The notes beneath the pieces were generated by a model. The model worked only from the letters and a program-made list of their open reading frames with translations, was not told the origin of the DNA and made no database searches. From Xanthobacteraceae bacterium (GTDB lineage: Bacteria; Pseudomonadota; Alphaproteobacteria; Rhizobiales; Xanthobacteraceae), in assembly GCA_023954195.1 (NCBI GenBank), contig JAMLIK010000002.1:124001-188000 (forward strand): a DNA stretch of 64,000 nucleotides, read 5' to 3'. Shown here in pieces: positions 47,852 through 57,636 of the stretch (the first letter of the stretch is position 1; each line of letters starts with the position of its first letter). Both the position numbers and the translations under genes were made by a program.

Positions 47852-49600
47852 ATGGTCGGAACGAGGAACGGGGCGTCGCCGCGCGGCGCCAGCTTCGCAG
47901 AATTGTTCACGCCGAAACTGGTCACGGTGCTGCGCGAGGGCTATGGCCTCGCCGATTTTCGCGCCGACGCCATCGCCGGCCTGACCGTCGCCATCGTCGC
48001 GCTGCCACTGTCGAGGGCGATCGCGATCGCCTCCGGGGTGACGCCGGATCGCGGGCTTTACACCGCGATCATCGGCGGTTTCTTCGTCTCGGCTCTCGGC
48101 GGCAGCCGCTTTCAGGTCGGCGGCCCGGCGGGCGCGTTCATCGTGCTGGTGGCGCTGACGGCGGAGCGCCACGGCGTCGACGGCGTCATTCTCGCCACCA
48201 TGATGGCCGGGGTGTTGCTGATCGCCGCCGGGCTGTTGCGGATCGGCGCCTACGTCAAGTTCATCCCCTATCCGGTGACCGTCGGGTTCACGGCGGGCAT
48301 CGCCGTCATCATCTTCGCCAGCCAGTTGCGCGACCTGTTCGGCCTGACGCTGCCGGGCCATGAGCCGGGCGAATTGCTGCCGAAGCTCGCGGCGCTGTGG
48401 CGCGCCGCCGACACCGCCAACCCGTGGGCCGTCGCGCTGGCGGCGCTGGCTCTCGCGGTGATGGTGGGCATGCGCAAGCTGCGGCCGACCTGGCCCGGCA
48501 TCCTGATCGGGGTGGCTGTGGCGACGATCGCGGCGTGGGCGCTGGCGCTGCCGGTGGAAACCATCGGCTCGCGCTTCGGCGGCATTCCCGACACGCTGCC
48601 GGCGCCGGCGCTGCCGGCGTTCTCGCTGGCGAAGATGCAGGCGGTGCTGCCGGACGCCATCGCCTTCGCGCTTCTGGCCGCGATCGAGTCGCTGTTGTCG
48701 GCGGTGGTCGCCGACGGCATGACCGGGCGGCGGCATCGCTCCAATTGCGAACTGGTGGCGCAGGGCGTCGCCAATATCGCCTCGCCCTTGTTCGGCGGCA
48801 TTTGCGTCACCGGCCTGATCGCGCGCACCGCGACCAATGTGCGCGCCGGCGCCCGCGGGCCGGTCGCCGGTATCATGCATTCGGCGTTCCTGCTGGTGTT
48901 CATGCTGCTCGCCGCGCCGCTGGCGAGCTACATCCCGCTGTCGGCCCTGGCGGCGGTGCTGGTGATCGTGGCGTGGGGCATGGCCGAGAAGCAGGAGTTC
49001 TGGACGCTCGTGCGCTCGTCGTGGGGCGACGCAACGGTGCTGCTGGCGACTTTCCTGCTCACCGTGTTCCGCGACCTCACCGAGGGCATCCTGGTCGGCT
49101 TCGCGCTGGGCGCGGTGCTGTTCATCAACCGCATGGCGGAGGCCACCGGGATCGAGACCGGCGTGCCGCTCGCGGTGGATGACAGGGCCGACGACGCCGA
49201 CGGCGCGCGGGTGCCTTACGATTCCGGGCTCGCGACCGATCCCGACGTGGTGGTCTATCGCATCACCGGGGCATTTTTCTTCGGCGCGGCCTCGACGGTG
49301 GGCGCGGTGCTCGACAACATCGCCGCCCGGCACAAGGCGTTCGTGATCGACGTCGGCGCCGTGCCGCTGATGGATTCGACGGCGGCCAACGCCATCCATC
49401 GCCTGGCCGTGAAGGCGAAGCGGCAGGGCGTGCGGCTCTACATCACCGGCGCCTCGCGCGCCGTGCGCCGCGTGCTCCTGACCCACGGCGTGCGGCCGCC
49501 GCTGGCGAAATACCGCGAGACCATTCCTCGCGCGCTGGAGGATGTCCGGCAGCTTCGCAAGCCATCGGTGGTGGTGCCGATGAAGCGGCCGGCGACGTAA
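47852..49600 (+). CDS. SulP family inorganic anion transporter with STAS domain
   Basis: A 582-residue membrane transporter with 10-12 helices (residues about 25-425) and a C-terminal cytoplasmic STAS domain (about 455-560, with VIDVGAVPLMDSTAANAI). The SulP block RFQVGGPAGAFIVLVA is near residue 90. The family moves sulfate, bicarbonate or other anions across the inner membrane. The ion is not readable. GAGGCCGGGAG precedes the ATG. It lies 56 bp after the XRE regulator. Confidence 0.92.
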   Translation: MVGTRNGASPRGASFAELFTPKLVTVLREGYGLADFRADAIAGLTVAIVALPLSRAIAIASGVTPDRGLYTAIIGGFFVSALGGSRFQVGGPAGAFIVLVALTAERHGVDGVILATMMAGVLLIAAGLLRIGAYVKFIPYPVTVGFTAGIAVIIFASQLRDLFGLTLPGHEPGELLPKLAALWRAADTANPWAVALAALALAVMVGMRKLRPTWPGILIGVAVATIAAWALALPVETIGSRFGGIPDTLPAPALPAFSLAKMQAVLPDAIAFALLAAIESLLSAVVADGMTGRRHRSNCELVAQGVANIASPLFGGICVTGLIARTATNVRAGARGPVAGIMHSAFLLVFMLLAAPLASYIPLSALAAVLVIVAWGMAEKQEFWTLVRSSWGDATVLLATFLLTVFRDLTEGILVGFALGAVLFINRMAEATGIETGVPLAVDDRADDADGARVPYDSGLATDPDVVVYRITGAFFFGAASTVGAVLDNIAARHKAFVIDVGAVPLMDSTAANAIHRLAVKAKRQGVRLYITGASRAVRRVLLTHGVRPPLAKYRETIPRALEDVRQLRKPSVVVPMKRPAT

Positions 49601-49632
49601 GCTGTGATTGGGTGGACTTGCCACACGATCAC

Positions 49633-49752
49633 CGTCGTCCCTGCGAAGGCAGGGACCCATACGCCGCAGCGGTTCGGCTCCATCACCTGAGGCGGGGTCA
49701 TCCATCACAACCAATGCCAGGAGTTATGGGTCCTCGCCTGCGCGAGGACGAC
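49633..49752. repeat. Palindromic repeat, family A (copy 5)
   Basis: CGTCGTCCCTGCGAAGGCAG opens it, CCATACGCCGCAGCGG and CCAGGAGTTATGG lie inside, and GGTCCTCGCCTGCGCGAGG closes it. Compensating changes in the first arm (CCCTGC..GCAGGG) keep the hairpin. Confidence 0.8.
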
Positions 49753-49823
49753 TCGGAGAGTGCATTGACAAGCGCGGCCCCTCGCGTGATGGAACGGCGA
49801 CCTTGCCGTGACGGAGAATTGCG

Positions 49824-50669
49824 ATGCCCGCGCCTGAGAAAGCCCCCGCCGCCTGTCTGATCGGCTGGCCGGCGGCGCATTCGCGCTCGCCGATCATTCA
49901 TCACCACTGGCTGCATCGCTTCGGCATCAAGGGCGGCTACAGCATCGAGGCGGTGCCGCCGGAGGGTTTTGCGGAGTTCGTGCAAAACCTGTCGCATCAC
50001 GGTTTCGTCGGGGCCAACGTCACGATCCCGCACAAGGAGCGGGCGCTGCTCCTGAGCGAACCGGACGAACGCGCCCGCGCCGTCGGCGCCGCCAATACGC
50101 TGTGGTACGACGGCGCGACGCTGCGCGCCACCAACACCGATATCGAGGGCTTCATCAACAATCTCGACGCTTGCGCGCCTGGCTGGGACGCCTGCGCGGA
50201 AGCCGTGGTGCTCGGCGCAGGCGGCTCGGCGCGCGCGGTGGTGTTCGGGCTGCTGGAGCGCGGCGTCGGGCCGGTGCATCTCGTCAACCGCACGGCGGAC
50301 CGGGCGCGGGCGCTGGCCGATCAATTCGGCGCCCGCGTCGCGCCGCGCGGCTGGGAGGCGCTCGGCGAACTGCTGCCTCGCGTAAAATTGCTGGTCAACA
50401 CCACCTCGCTCGGCATGAAGGGCCAGCCGGCGCTGGAGATCGATGTCGGCCTGCTGCCGGCGCAAGCGGTGGTCGCCGATCTGGTCTATGTGCCGCTGGA
50501 AACGCCGCTGCTGGCGGCGGCGCGCGCGCGCGGATTGCGCACAGCCGACGGCCTCGGCATGCTGCTGCATCAGGCGGTGCGCGGGTTCGAATTGTGGTTC
50601 GGCCAAAGGCCGCAGGTGACGCCCGAACTGCGGGCGCTGGTCGAGGCGGATCTCGTGGCCGCGCGGTAA
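49824..50669 (+). CDS. aroE: Shikimate dehydrogenase (NADP)
   Basis: A 281-residue enzyme that reduces 3-dehydroshikimate to shikimate in aromatic amino acid synthesis. Substrate residues are seen in HSRSPIIHH, the catalytic Lys in TIPHKER, and the Asp in NTDIEGFINN. The NADP loop is GAGGSARAV, and NRT in LVNRTADRA marks NADP preference. Full length, with a GAGAATTGCG site. The family C repeat follows. Confidence 0.94.
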   Translation: MPAPEKAPAACLIGWPAAHSRSPIIHHHWLHRFGIKGGYSIEAVPPEGFAEFVQNLSHHGFVGANVTIPHKERALLLSEPDERARAVGAANTLWYDGATLRATNTDIEGFINNLDACAPGWDACAEAVVLGAGGSARAVVFGLLERGVGPVHLVNRTADRARALADQFGARVAPRGWEALGELLPRVKLLVNTTSLGMKGQPALEIDVGLLPAQAVVADLVYVPLETPLLAAARARGLRTADGLGMLLHQAVRGFELWFGQRPQVTPELRALVEADLVAAR

Positions 50670-50703
50670 CAGACGATCAATGTGAATCGCGGCTCTTGTC
50701 GCT

Positions 50704-50814
50704 CGTCATGCCCGGACTTGATCCGGGCATCCATCTTCTTGAAAATGATGGATTGCCGGGTCATAGGCGAGCGAAGCGACGCCGTTCTTCGAACGGCTAT
50801 GCCCGGCAATGACG
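50704..50814. repeat. Palindromic repeat, family C (copy 3) with 41-bp loop insert
   Basis: The arms ATTGCCGGG and CCCGGCAAT flank 41 bases (50761-50801) that differ from the 31242-31283 insert by one base. The outer arms changed in step (ATTGCC..GGCAAT here, ATGCGC..GCGCAT there), which shows that the hairpin is kept. Confidence 0.75.
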
Positions 50815-50843
50815 CGTCTCGTGTTGCGGGGCGCGCGCCCGCG

Positions 50844-51986
50844 CTACCCGGCCAGGATATGCGCGTCGATCTCGGCGATGGTGTTGACGCCGCACAGGCC
50901 CATGGTCACCAGCATCTCGTTGCGGATGATGTCGATCGCCTTGGCGACGCCGGCCTCGCCATAGGCGCCGAGGCCGTAGGCGTAGGCGCGGCCGATCATG
51001 CAGGATTTGGCGCCGAGCGCCAGCGCCCGCACCACGTCCTGGCCCGAGCGGATGCCGCCGTCGAACATCACCTCGATCTGGTCGCCGACCGCCGCCACGA
51101 TTTCCGGCAGCAGCTCGATCGAGGACTGCGCGCCGTCGAGCTGGCGGCCGCCGTGGTTGGACACCACCAGCGCCTGCGCGCCGGTCCTCACCGCCTCGCG
51201 GGCGTCCTCGATGTCGAGGATGCCCTTGATGATTAGCTTGCCCGGCCAGATCGAGCGGATCCAGTCGAGGTCCTTCCAGTTCAGCGTGGTGTCGAACTGG
51301 CTGGCGGTCCACTGGCCGAGCTGGGTGACGTTCTCCATCCCCTTGATGTGGCCGGCGAGGTTGCCGAAGGTGCGGCGCTTGCCGCGCAAGACGCCCGCGA
51401 CCCATTGCGGCTTGGTGGCGAAGTCGAACAGTTTCGACAGGCTCCACTCCGGCGGCACCGTCATGCCGTTCTTGATATCGGCATGGCGCTGGCCGATCAC
51501 CTGAAGATCGACGGTGAGCACCAGCGCGCTGCACTTGGCGGCGATGGCGCGCTCGATCAGCGCCTTGATGAAGCCGCGGTCCTTCATGACGTAGAGCTGG
51601 AACCAGAACGGCTTGTCGACGCTTCCGGCGACGTCCTCGATCGAGCAGATCGACATGGTCGACAGCGTGTAGGGAATGCCGGCGGCCTGGGCGGCGCGGC
51701 AGGCATGAATCTCGCCGTCGCCGTGCTGCATGCCGGTGAGGCCGACGGGAGCGAGGATCAGGGGCAGCGCCGCCGGCTCGCCGAGGATCGTGGTCGAGGT
51801 GTCGCGCTTGGAGACATCGACCAGGATCCGCTGGCGGAACTTGATGGCTTCGAGGTCGGCGCGGTTGGCGCGCAGCGTGTCCTCGGTATAGGAGCCGCGG
51901 TCGCAATAGTCGAAGAAGGCTTTCGGCACCCGACGCTTGTGAATTTGGCGCAGATCCTCGATGCAGGTGACGTGCTTGATGGACAT
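50844..51986 (-). CDS. lldD: FMN-dependent L-lactate dehydrogenase (alpha-hydroxy acid oxidase family)
   Basis: A 380-residue flavoenzyme that oxidises L-lactate or a similar 2-hydroxy acid. FMN and active-site segments are LILAPVGLTGMQHGDGE, LSTMSICSIEDVA, VLTVDLQVIGQRHADIKNG, the catalytic His in SNHGGRQLDG, and the phosphate-binding MFDGGIRSGQDVVRALALGA. The IKGILDIEDA block has the expected Lys. I chose the ATG before SIKHVTCIEDLR, preceded by GGGGCCGGGA. An ATG 33 bases upstream is an alternative. Confidence 0.92.
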   Translation of the reverse strand: MSIKHVTCIEDLRQIHKRRVPKAFFDYCDRGSYTEDTLRANRADLEAIKFRQRILVDVSKRDTSTTILGEPAALPLILAPVGLTGMQHGDGEIHACRAAQAAGIPYTLSTMSICSIEDVAGSVDKPFWFQLYVMKDRGFIKALIERAIAAKCSALVLTVDLQVIGQRHADIKNGMTVPPEWSLSKLFDFATKPQWVAGVLRGKRRTFGNLAGHIKGMENVTQLGQWTASQFDTTLNWKDLDWIRSIWPGKLIIKGILDIEDAREAVRTGAQALVVSNHGGRQLDGAQSSIELLPEIVAAVGDQIEVMFDGGIRSGQDVVRALALGAKSCMIGRAYAYGLGAYGEAGVAKAIDIIRNEMLVTMGLCGVNTIAEIDAHILAG

Positions 51987-52068
51987 TCCCGGCCCCTTGC
52001 GTTTTGCGGTCTCGGCCATGCTCTAGCATGTCCCCGCGCCGGGCAAAATTGTCTTTGAGGCGGCCCCG

Positions 52069-52428
<360 letters not shown>

Positions 52429-52468
52429 ATTTCGGCGGGGGCCTGGAATATATTTTCATTCCAGATGA

Positions 52469-52520
52469 TTACCCGCGGTCCGGGCTCCGGGCGCGGTAAC
52501 CATTTATTATATTTTTTGAA
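52469..52520 (+). terminator. Possible terminator before glmM
   Basis: TTAC, CGCG and CCGG pair with CCGG, CGCG and GTAA (12 pairs with small bulges), followed by ATTTATTATATTTTTT. It would end the small gene at 52234. A CTGGAAT/ATTCCAG hairpin lies just before it. Confidence 0.4.
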
Positions 52521-52652
52521 GTCGCCGGGGCGGTAAACGCTCTATAAACCGGCCAGGATAATGCTCGCGGACCTTATGTCGCGATCGAGCGCCGGGAACG
52601 TGGCCGGCGCGGGCCGCAGCTGGCGTCAAATGATTTCGCTGGGGGATATTTT

Positions 52653-54002
52653 ATGAGCCGGAAATATTTCGGGACCGATGGCATCCGCGGTCGCGCCAAC
52701 GGGGTGATTACGCCCGAACTGGCGATGAAGGTGGGCCAGGCGGCCGGTCTGGTGTTTCAGCGCGGCGACCATCGCCATCGCGTGGTGATCGGCAAGGATA
52801 CCAGATTGTCGGGCTACATGATCGAAACGGCGCTGATCGCCGGGTTTACCTCGGTCGGCATGGACGTCTTGCAGGTCGGCCCGCTGCCGACGCCGGCGGT
52901 GGCGATGCTGACCAAGTCGATGCGCGCCGATCTCGGCGTGATGATCTCCGCCTCGCACAACCTTTATGAGGACAATGGCATCAAGCTGTTCGGCCCGGCC
53001 GGCTTCAAGCTGTCGGACGAGGTCGAGAAACAGATCGAGGAACTGCTCGACGAAAATCTCGACAAGCGGCTGGCGGCCAGCCGCAACCTCGGCCGCGCCA
53101 AGCGCATCGACGGCGTGCACGATCGCTACATCGAATTCGCCAAGCGCACCCTGCCGCGCGACATCAGTCTCGACGGCCTGCGCGTGGTGGTCGATTGCGC
53201 CAACGGCGCGGCTTACAGCGTGGTGCCGGAGGCGCTGTGGGAGCTTGGCGCCGACGTGATTTCCATCGGCGTCGATCCGGACGGCTTCAACATCAACAAG
53301 GAATGCGGTTCGACCGAGCCGGAAGCGCTCAGTCGCAAGGTGCGCGAGTTGCGCGCCGACATCGGTATCGCGCTCGACGGCGATGCCGACCGCGTCATCG
53401 TGATCGACGAGCGCGGCCATGTGGTCGACGGCGACCAACTGCTGGCGGTGATCGCCGAAAGCTGGAAGGAGGACGGCCGTCTGGCGCAGCCGGGGCTGGT
53501 GTCCACGGTGATGTCCAATCTCGGCCTGGAGCGCTTCCTCAAGGGCATCGGCCTCGACCTGGTGCGAACCGCGGTCGGCGACCGCTACGTGCTGGAGCAG
53601 ATGCTGGCCGGCGGCTACAATCTCGGCGGCGAGCCGTCCGGCCACATCATCCTGTCGGACTACGCCACCACCGGCGACGGCTTCGTGGCCGCGCTTCAGG
53701 TGCTGGCGGTGATCCAGAAGCACCGGCGCCCGGTCTCCGAGGTCTGCCATCGGTTCGATCCGCTGCCGCAGATCCTGAAGAACGTCCGCTATCGCGCCGG
53801 CAAGCCGCTGGAGACCGCCGGCGTGCAGACCGCGATCTCCTCGGCCGAAAAGCGCCTCAACGGCCATGGCCGGCTGCTGGTGCGCTCGTCGGGCACCGAA
53901 CCGGTGATCCGGGTGATGGGCGAGGGCGACGACCGCATCCTGGTCGAGGAAGTGGTGGACGACATCGTGACCGCGCTGGGGGCTGCGGCGGCCGCCGCCT
54001 GA
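52653..54002 (+). CDS. glmM: Phosphoglucosamine mutase
   Basis: A 449-residue enzyme that converts glucosamine-6-P to glucosamine-1-P for UDP-GlcNAc and hence peptidoglycan and LPS. The phosphoserine is Ser101 in MISASHN, the metal loop is ALDGDADRV (about 238-246), the sugar-binding loop is GGEPSGHII, and the C-terminal phosphate-binding [12 protein letters not shown] is present. The start YFGTDGIRG is the family N-terminus. In many relatives it follows ftsH and folP, and here it stands without them. Confidence 0.95.
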   Translation: MSRKYFGTDGIRGRANGVITPELAMKVGQAAGLVFQRGDHRHRVVIGKDTRLSGYMIETALIAGFTSVGMDVLQVGPLPTPAVAMLTKSMRADLGVMISASHNLYEDNGIKLFGPAGFKLSDEVEKQIEELLDENLDKRLAASRNLGRAKRIDGVHDRYIEFAKRTLPRDISLDGLRVVVDCANGAAYSVVPEALWELGADVISIGVDPDGFNINKECGSTEPEALSRKVRELRADIGIALDGDADRVIVIDERGHVVDGDQLLAVIAESWKEDGRLAQPGLVSTVMSNLGLERFLKGIGLDLVRTAVGDRYVLEQMLAGGYNLGGEPSGHIILSDYATTGDGFVAALQVLAVIQKHRRPVSEVCHRFDPLPQILKNVRYRAGKPLETAGVQTAISSAEKRLNGHGRLLVRSSGTEPVIRVMGEGDDRILVEEVVDDIVTALGAAAAAA

Positions 54003-54149
54003 CGACGGTCCGCATCGCTGCCATCGCGGATTGGCGGTGGTCCGGCGGCGGCGTTTGCCATAAATTGCGCGGCCTGAAACGAATCTCGCGCGTCAGCCTC
54101 GCCCCGCTTGCGGGGCGAGAGCGTTAGAGCGGTTGGAAACTCCCCGGAT

Positions 54150-54232
54150 CGTCATTGCGAGCGAAGCGAAGCAATCCAGAGGCCGCAAGCAAGGACTGGA
54201 TTGCTCCGTCGCTGAATCTCCTCGCAATGACG
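54150..54232. repeat. Palindromic repeat, family B (simple form)
   Basis: CGTCATTGCGAGCGAAGCGA and AGCAATCCAG on the left face CTGGATTGC and CTCGCAATGACG on the right. It is the undecayed, insert-free copy. It lies between glmM and the Fsr gene. Confidence 0.8.
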
Positions 54233-54257
54233 ATGTCGGTATCGATCGGGAATTGCC

Positions 54258-55511
54258 GTGAACGAGTCTGTCGTCGTCACTGAAGAAACGCTCGCCGCGC
54301 CGGTGATCGCGGCCGGTATCGAGACGGCCGCGAAGCCGGCGGCCGCGGCCGGCCCGGTTTATCTGGTGCTCGGCGGCATCAGCTTCTCGCATTTCCTCAA
54401 CGACACCATGCAGTCCTTGATCCCGTCGGTCTATCCGATCCTCAAGGAAAACTATTCGCTGTCCTTCGCCCAGATCGGGCTGATTACGCTGGCGTTCCAG
54501 ATCACCGCGTCGCTGTTGCAGCCGGTGGTCGGCAGCGTCACCGACCGCCGGCCGCAGCCGTTCTCGCTGTCGATCGGCATGGGCTTCACCTTCTTCGGCC
54601 TCTTGATGCTGAGCGGCGCGCACAACTTCGAGATGCTGGTCGTGTCGGCGGCGATGATCGGGCTCGGCTCGGCGGTGTTCCATCCGGAATCGTCGCGCAT
54701 CGCGCGGCTGGCGTCCGGCGGCCGCTATGGGTTCGCGCAATCGGTGTTCCAGGTCGGCGGCAATCTCGGCTCGGCGATCGGCCCGGTGCTCGCGGCGCTG
54801 ATCGTGGTGCCGTTCGGGCAGCCCAGCATCGCCTGGTTCTCCTCGATCGCGTTTCTCGCCATCGTGGTGCTGTGGCGGATCGGCCGCTGGTACAAGCCGC
54901 GCATCAGCGTGCGCGGCAAGGCCGCGCCGGTGCGCCACGCCAACGCGCCGTCGCCGCGTCGCGTCGCCATGGCGGTCGCCATCCTGATCGTGCTGGTGTT
55001 CTCGAAGTACATCTACCTGTCGAGCCTCTCCAGTTACTACACGTTCTATCTGATGCACAGGTTCGGGGTGAGCACGCAAACCTCGCAACTGTTGCTGTTC
55101 GTGTTTCTCGGCGCGGTGGCGGTCGGCGTGTATTTCGGCGGCCCGCTCGGCGACCGCTTCGGCCGCCGCTATGTGATCTGGTTCTCGATTCTCGGCGCGC
55201 TGCCGTTCACCCTGCTGCTGCCTCACGTCGGCCTGGCGTGGACGGTGGTGCTCAGCGTCGTCATCGGCCTCATCATTTCCTCGGCGATGCCGGCGATCAT
55301 CGTCTACGCGCAGGAACTGATGCCGCAGCGGGTCGGCATGATTTCCGGGCTGTTCTTCGGCTTCGCCTTCGGCGCGGGCGGGCTCGGCGCGGCCATGCTC
55401 GGCGTCGTCGCGGACGCCAAGGGCATCGACTTCGTCTACGCCGTCTGCGCCTTCCTGCCGGCGATCGGATTGCTGGCGATGTTCCTGCCGAAGATGCCGC
55501 GGTCGGTATAG
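54258..55511 (+). CDS. fsr: MFS efflux transporter, fosmidomycin resistance (Fsr) family
   Basis: A 417-residue 12-helix carrier. FSHFLNDTMQSLIPSVYPIL near residue 42 and SAVFHPESSRIARLASGG near 137 are hallmarks of the Fsr family, which exports fosmidomycin in E. coli. The natural substrate here is unknown. The GTG start follows a GGGAATT site. A frame-wide Ala-rich N-terminal lead of about 35 residues precedes the first helix. Confidence 0.9.
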   Translation: MNESVVVTEETLAAPVIAAGIETAAKPAAAAGPVYLVLGGISFSHFLNDTMQSLIPSVYPILKENYSLSFAQIGLITLAFQITASLLQPVVGSVTDRRPQPFSLSIGMGFTFFGLLMLSGAHNFEMLVVSAAMIGLGSAVFHPESSRIARLASGGRYGFAQSVFQVGGNLGSAIGPVLAALIVVPFGQPSIAWFSSIAFLAIVVLWRIGRWYKPRISVRGKAAPVRHANAPSPRRVAMAVAILIVLVFSKYIYLSSLSSYYTFYLMHRFGVSTQTSQLLLFVFLGAVAVGVYFGGPLGDRFGRRYVIWFSILGALPFTLLLPHVGLAWTVVLSVVIGLIISSAMPAIIVYAQELMPQRVGMISGLFFGFAFGAGGLGAAMLGVVADAKGIDFVYAVCAFLPAIGLLAMFLPKMPRSV

Positions 55512-55624
55512 GCAATATAAAAGCCGATTGGCCTTTCAACACTTCGTTAAGAACTACGGAACCGGTTCCGCCCCGATGAGGCGCGCGCCCGCCGTCCACC
55601 AAAAATCAACCTTAAAAATTAGGG

Positions 55625-55639
55625 TTAAGCGACGCTTAA
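55625..55639. promoter_or_regulatory. CtrA-type box upstream of the outer-membrane protein gene
   Basis: TTAA-GCGACGC-TTAA, an exact spacing match to the CtrA consensus, about 79 bp before the start codon. It is nearly a perfect palindrome. A further TTAA lies nine bases upstream. Confidence 0.5.
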
Positions 55640-55717
55640 GGATTTGCTGGCATCGTCCAACCATCAATTTCCGATGTGAGGCTCTCAGCCGCCTCACCGC
55701 ATCAGAGGACGGAGCCA

Positions 55718-56563
55718 ATGCGTAGCGTTAAAATCCTGATCGCCGCCGGAGCGGCTTCCCTGCTGTCCGGCGCGGCGATGGCCGCGGACATTCCACTGGC
55801 CCCCCCGCCGCAGTACTACGCGCCGCCGCCGGTCGAGGAATTCGGCGGCTGGTATCTGCGCGGCGACATCGGCATGACCAATACGCGCGCCAAGCTGGAT
55901 AGCGCATACTACAGCGATCCCGCCATCACCGCGCTCAGCCATAACGGCCATGGCTTCGAGAGCGGCATGTTGTTCGGGCTCGGCGTCGGCTATCAGTTCA
56001 ACAACTGGTTCCGCATGGACGTGACCGGCGAATATCGCTCGCGCGTCGGTTTCACGGGCACGGATTTTTTCACGGCGCCGGCCTGGAACATCAAGAACGG
56101 CTCGGATACCTATAACGGCGGCTACAAGAGCTGGGTCGGACTGGTCAACGGCTATGTCGATCTCGGCACCTGGAACTGCATCACGCCGTTCATCGGCGCC
56201 GGTTTCGGCTTCGCCAATGTCCAGACGACGGGGATCCAGGACAACGGCCTTTTCACCGACTACAACAACGGCGTGACCAACGCGTCCTACTTCGCCGAGG
56301 GCGCGTCGAAGACCAATTTCGCCTGGGCGGTGCATGCCGGCCTTTCCTACCGGGTCACCAACAACTTCACCGTTGAACTGGCGTACCGCTACCTTGACAT
56401 GGGCACGGCGGCGCACGGCTTCGGACAAGCCTACAACGCCAGCACTGCCGCGCAGTCGACGTTCCAGTTTCGCGACATGACCTCGCACGATCTCAAGCTC
56501 GGCGTGCGCTGGACCTGCTGCGAGGTGCCGCCGCCGCCGCCGCCGCTGGTCACCAAGGGCTGA
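55718..56563 (+). CDS. Outer-membrane beta-barrel protein (Omp25/31-like), copy 1
   Basis: A 281-residue outer-membrane protein. The signal peptide is at residues 1-22 (cleavage after AAMA), then a Pro-rich spacer (PLAPPPQYYAPPPVEEFGG), then alternating beta-strands with WYLRGDIGMTNT, FGLGVGYQFNNWFRMDVTGE and LSYRVTNNFTVELAYRYLDM. It ends CCEVPPPPPPLVTKG rather than in a terminal Phe. The barrel's last strand (HDLKLGVRWTC) precedes this Pro tail. A strong terminator follows. Confidence 0.88.
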   Translation: MRSVKILIAAGAASLLSGAAMAADIPLAPPPQYYAPPPVEEFGGWYLRGDIGMTNTRAKLDSAYYSDPAITALSHNGHGFESGMLFGLGVGYQFNNWFRMDVTGEYRSRVGFTGTDFFTAPAWNIKNGSDTYNGGYKSWVGLVNGYVDLGTWNCITPFIGAGFGFANVQTTGIQDNGLFTDYNNGVTNASYFAEGASKTNFAWAVHAGLSYRVTNNFTVELAYRYLDMGTAAHGFGQAYNASTAAQSTFQFRDMTSHDLKLGVRWTCCEVPPPPPPLVTKG

Positions 56564-56593
56564 GCCGAGAGCTGATCGCTTCATCTTCCTTCA

Positions 56594-56626
56594 ACGGCGC
56601 GGGCTTGTCCCGCGCCGTTTTATTTT
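56594..56626 (+). terminator. Rho-independent terminator after the outer-membrane protein gene
   Basis: A 10-bp stem ACGGCGCGGG/CCCGCGCCGT with a five-base loop, then TTTATTTT. It lies 30 bp after the stop. Confidence 0.85.
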
Positions 56627-56793
56627 GCGCGGTCGCGCAAAAAAAACTGCGGCGAATGACGCGCGCGGCGCGGAAAACAGCGCGATGACAACGATTGGTT
56701 AAGGTTAACGGGCGATGATCGGACAAGGCCGGAACTGACGGCGGGCTCGGGCTCCGCGTCGTGGCCGCGATGGTTGTCCCTGGGGGAATTGCG

Positions 56794-57609
56794 ATGCGTA
56801 AGTTGTTGGTTGCGGGAATGATGCTGGGCGCGGTGCAGGGTGCGCAGGCCGCCGACCTTCCGATCCTTCGCGGCGCGGTGCCCGATACCTACGGGCCGCG
56901 GGTGGTCAACTGGGAAGGCTTCTATATCGGCGGACAGGCGAGCTACGGCACCGCCGACATGAACTTCGTCAATTCGAATCAGAGCCTGACCAAGAAACTG
57001 CTCAACAATGTCGACGTCGAGCAGGAGTACAAGATTTCGCAGTGGCCGCTGCTCGGCAAGTCGTCGCAGAGCAACAGCGGGTTCGGCGGCTTCGCCGGCT
57101 ACAACATGCAGTGGGAAGACAGCATTCTCGGCGTCGAGTTGAACTACGTCCACGGCAAGTTCAGCGGCCTGTCCGCCGGTTCGCAAAGCCGCACGATGTT
57201 CTATCCCGAAGACTACATGACCACCGCGACGCTGACGCAGATCGCGGCGATGCAGATTTCGGATTACGGCTCGTTCCGCGCCCGCGCCGGCTATGCCGCC
57301 GGCTCGTTCCTGCCCTATATGTTCGGCGGCGTCGCTTTGGGGCAGGCCGACATCCAGCGATCGGCGTCCGCCAGCCTTTACTATCGATACACCGGCACGC
57401 AGGGGCTGCCGGATATCGGACCGTCCAGCAGGACGGAGTCATCCGATCTGAAATCGCACTTCGTGTTCGGTTATTCCGCCGGCCTCGGCATGGACGTCAT
57501 GCTGATGCAGGGCCTGTTCCTGCGGGCGGAGTGGGAATATCTGCGCTTCACCTCGCCGGTCGACGTCTCGATCAACACCGTGCGCGCGGGCCTCGGCTAC
57601 AAGTTCTGA
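56794..57609 (+). CDS. Outer-membrane beta-barrel protein, copy 2
   Basis: A 271-residue outer-membrane protein. The signal peptide is at residues 1-20 (MRKLLVAGMMLGAVQGAQA), then a beta-rich barrel (VNWEGFYIGGQASYGTADMN, FGGFAGYNMQWEDSILGVEL, FRARAGYAAGSFLPYMFGG) ending in the strand INTVRAGLGYKF with the terminal Phe used for BAM assembly. I chose the ATG with the TGGGGGAATT site, because a longer start would spoil the signal peptide. It is a different type from copy 1, despite being adjacent. Confidence 0.87.
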   Translation: MRKLLVAGMMLGAVQGAQAADLPILRGAVPDTYGPRVVNWEGFYIGGQASYGTADMNFVNSNQSLTKKLLNNVDVEQEYKISQWPLLGKSSQSNSGFGGFAGYNMQWEDSILGVELNYVHGKFSGLSAGSQSRTMFYPEDYMTTATLTQIAAMQISDYGSFRARAGYAAGSFLPYMFGGVALGQADIQRSASASLYYRYTGTQGLPDIGPSSRTESSDLKSHFVFGYSAGLGMDVMLMQGLFLRAEWEYLRFTSPVDVSINTVRAGLGYKF

Positions 57610-57636
57610 CCGTCGCGGGATCGCGGGCGGGGCGGC

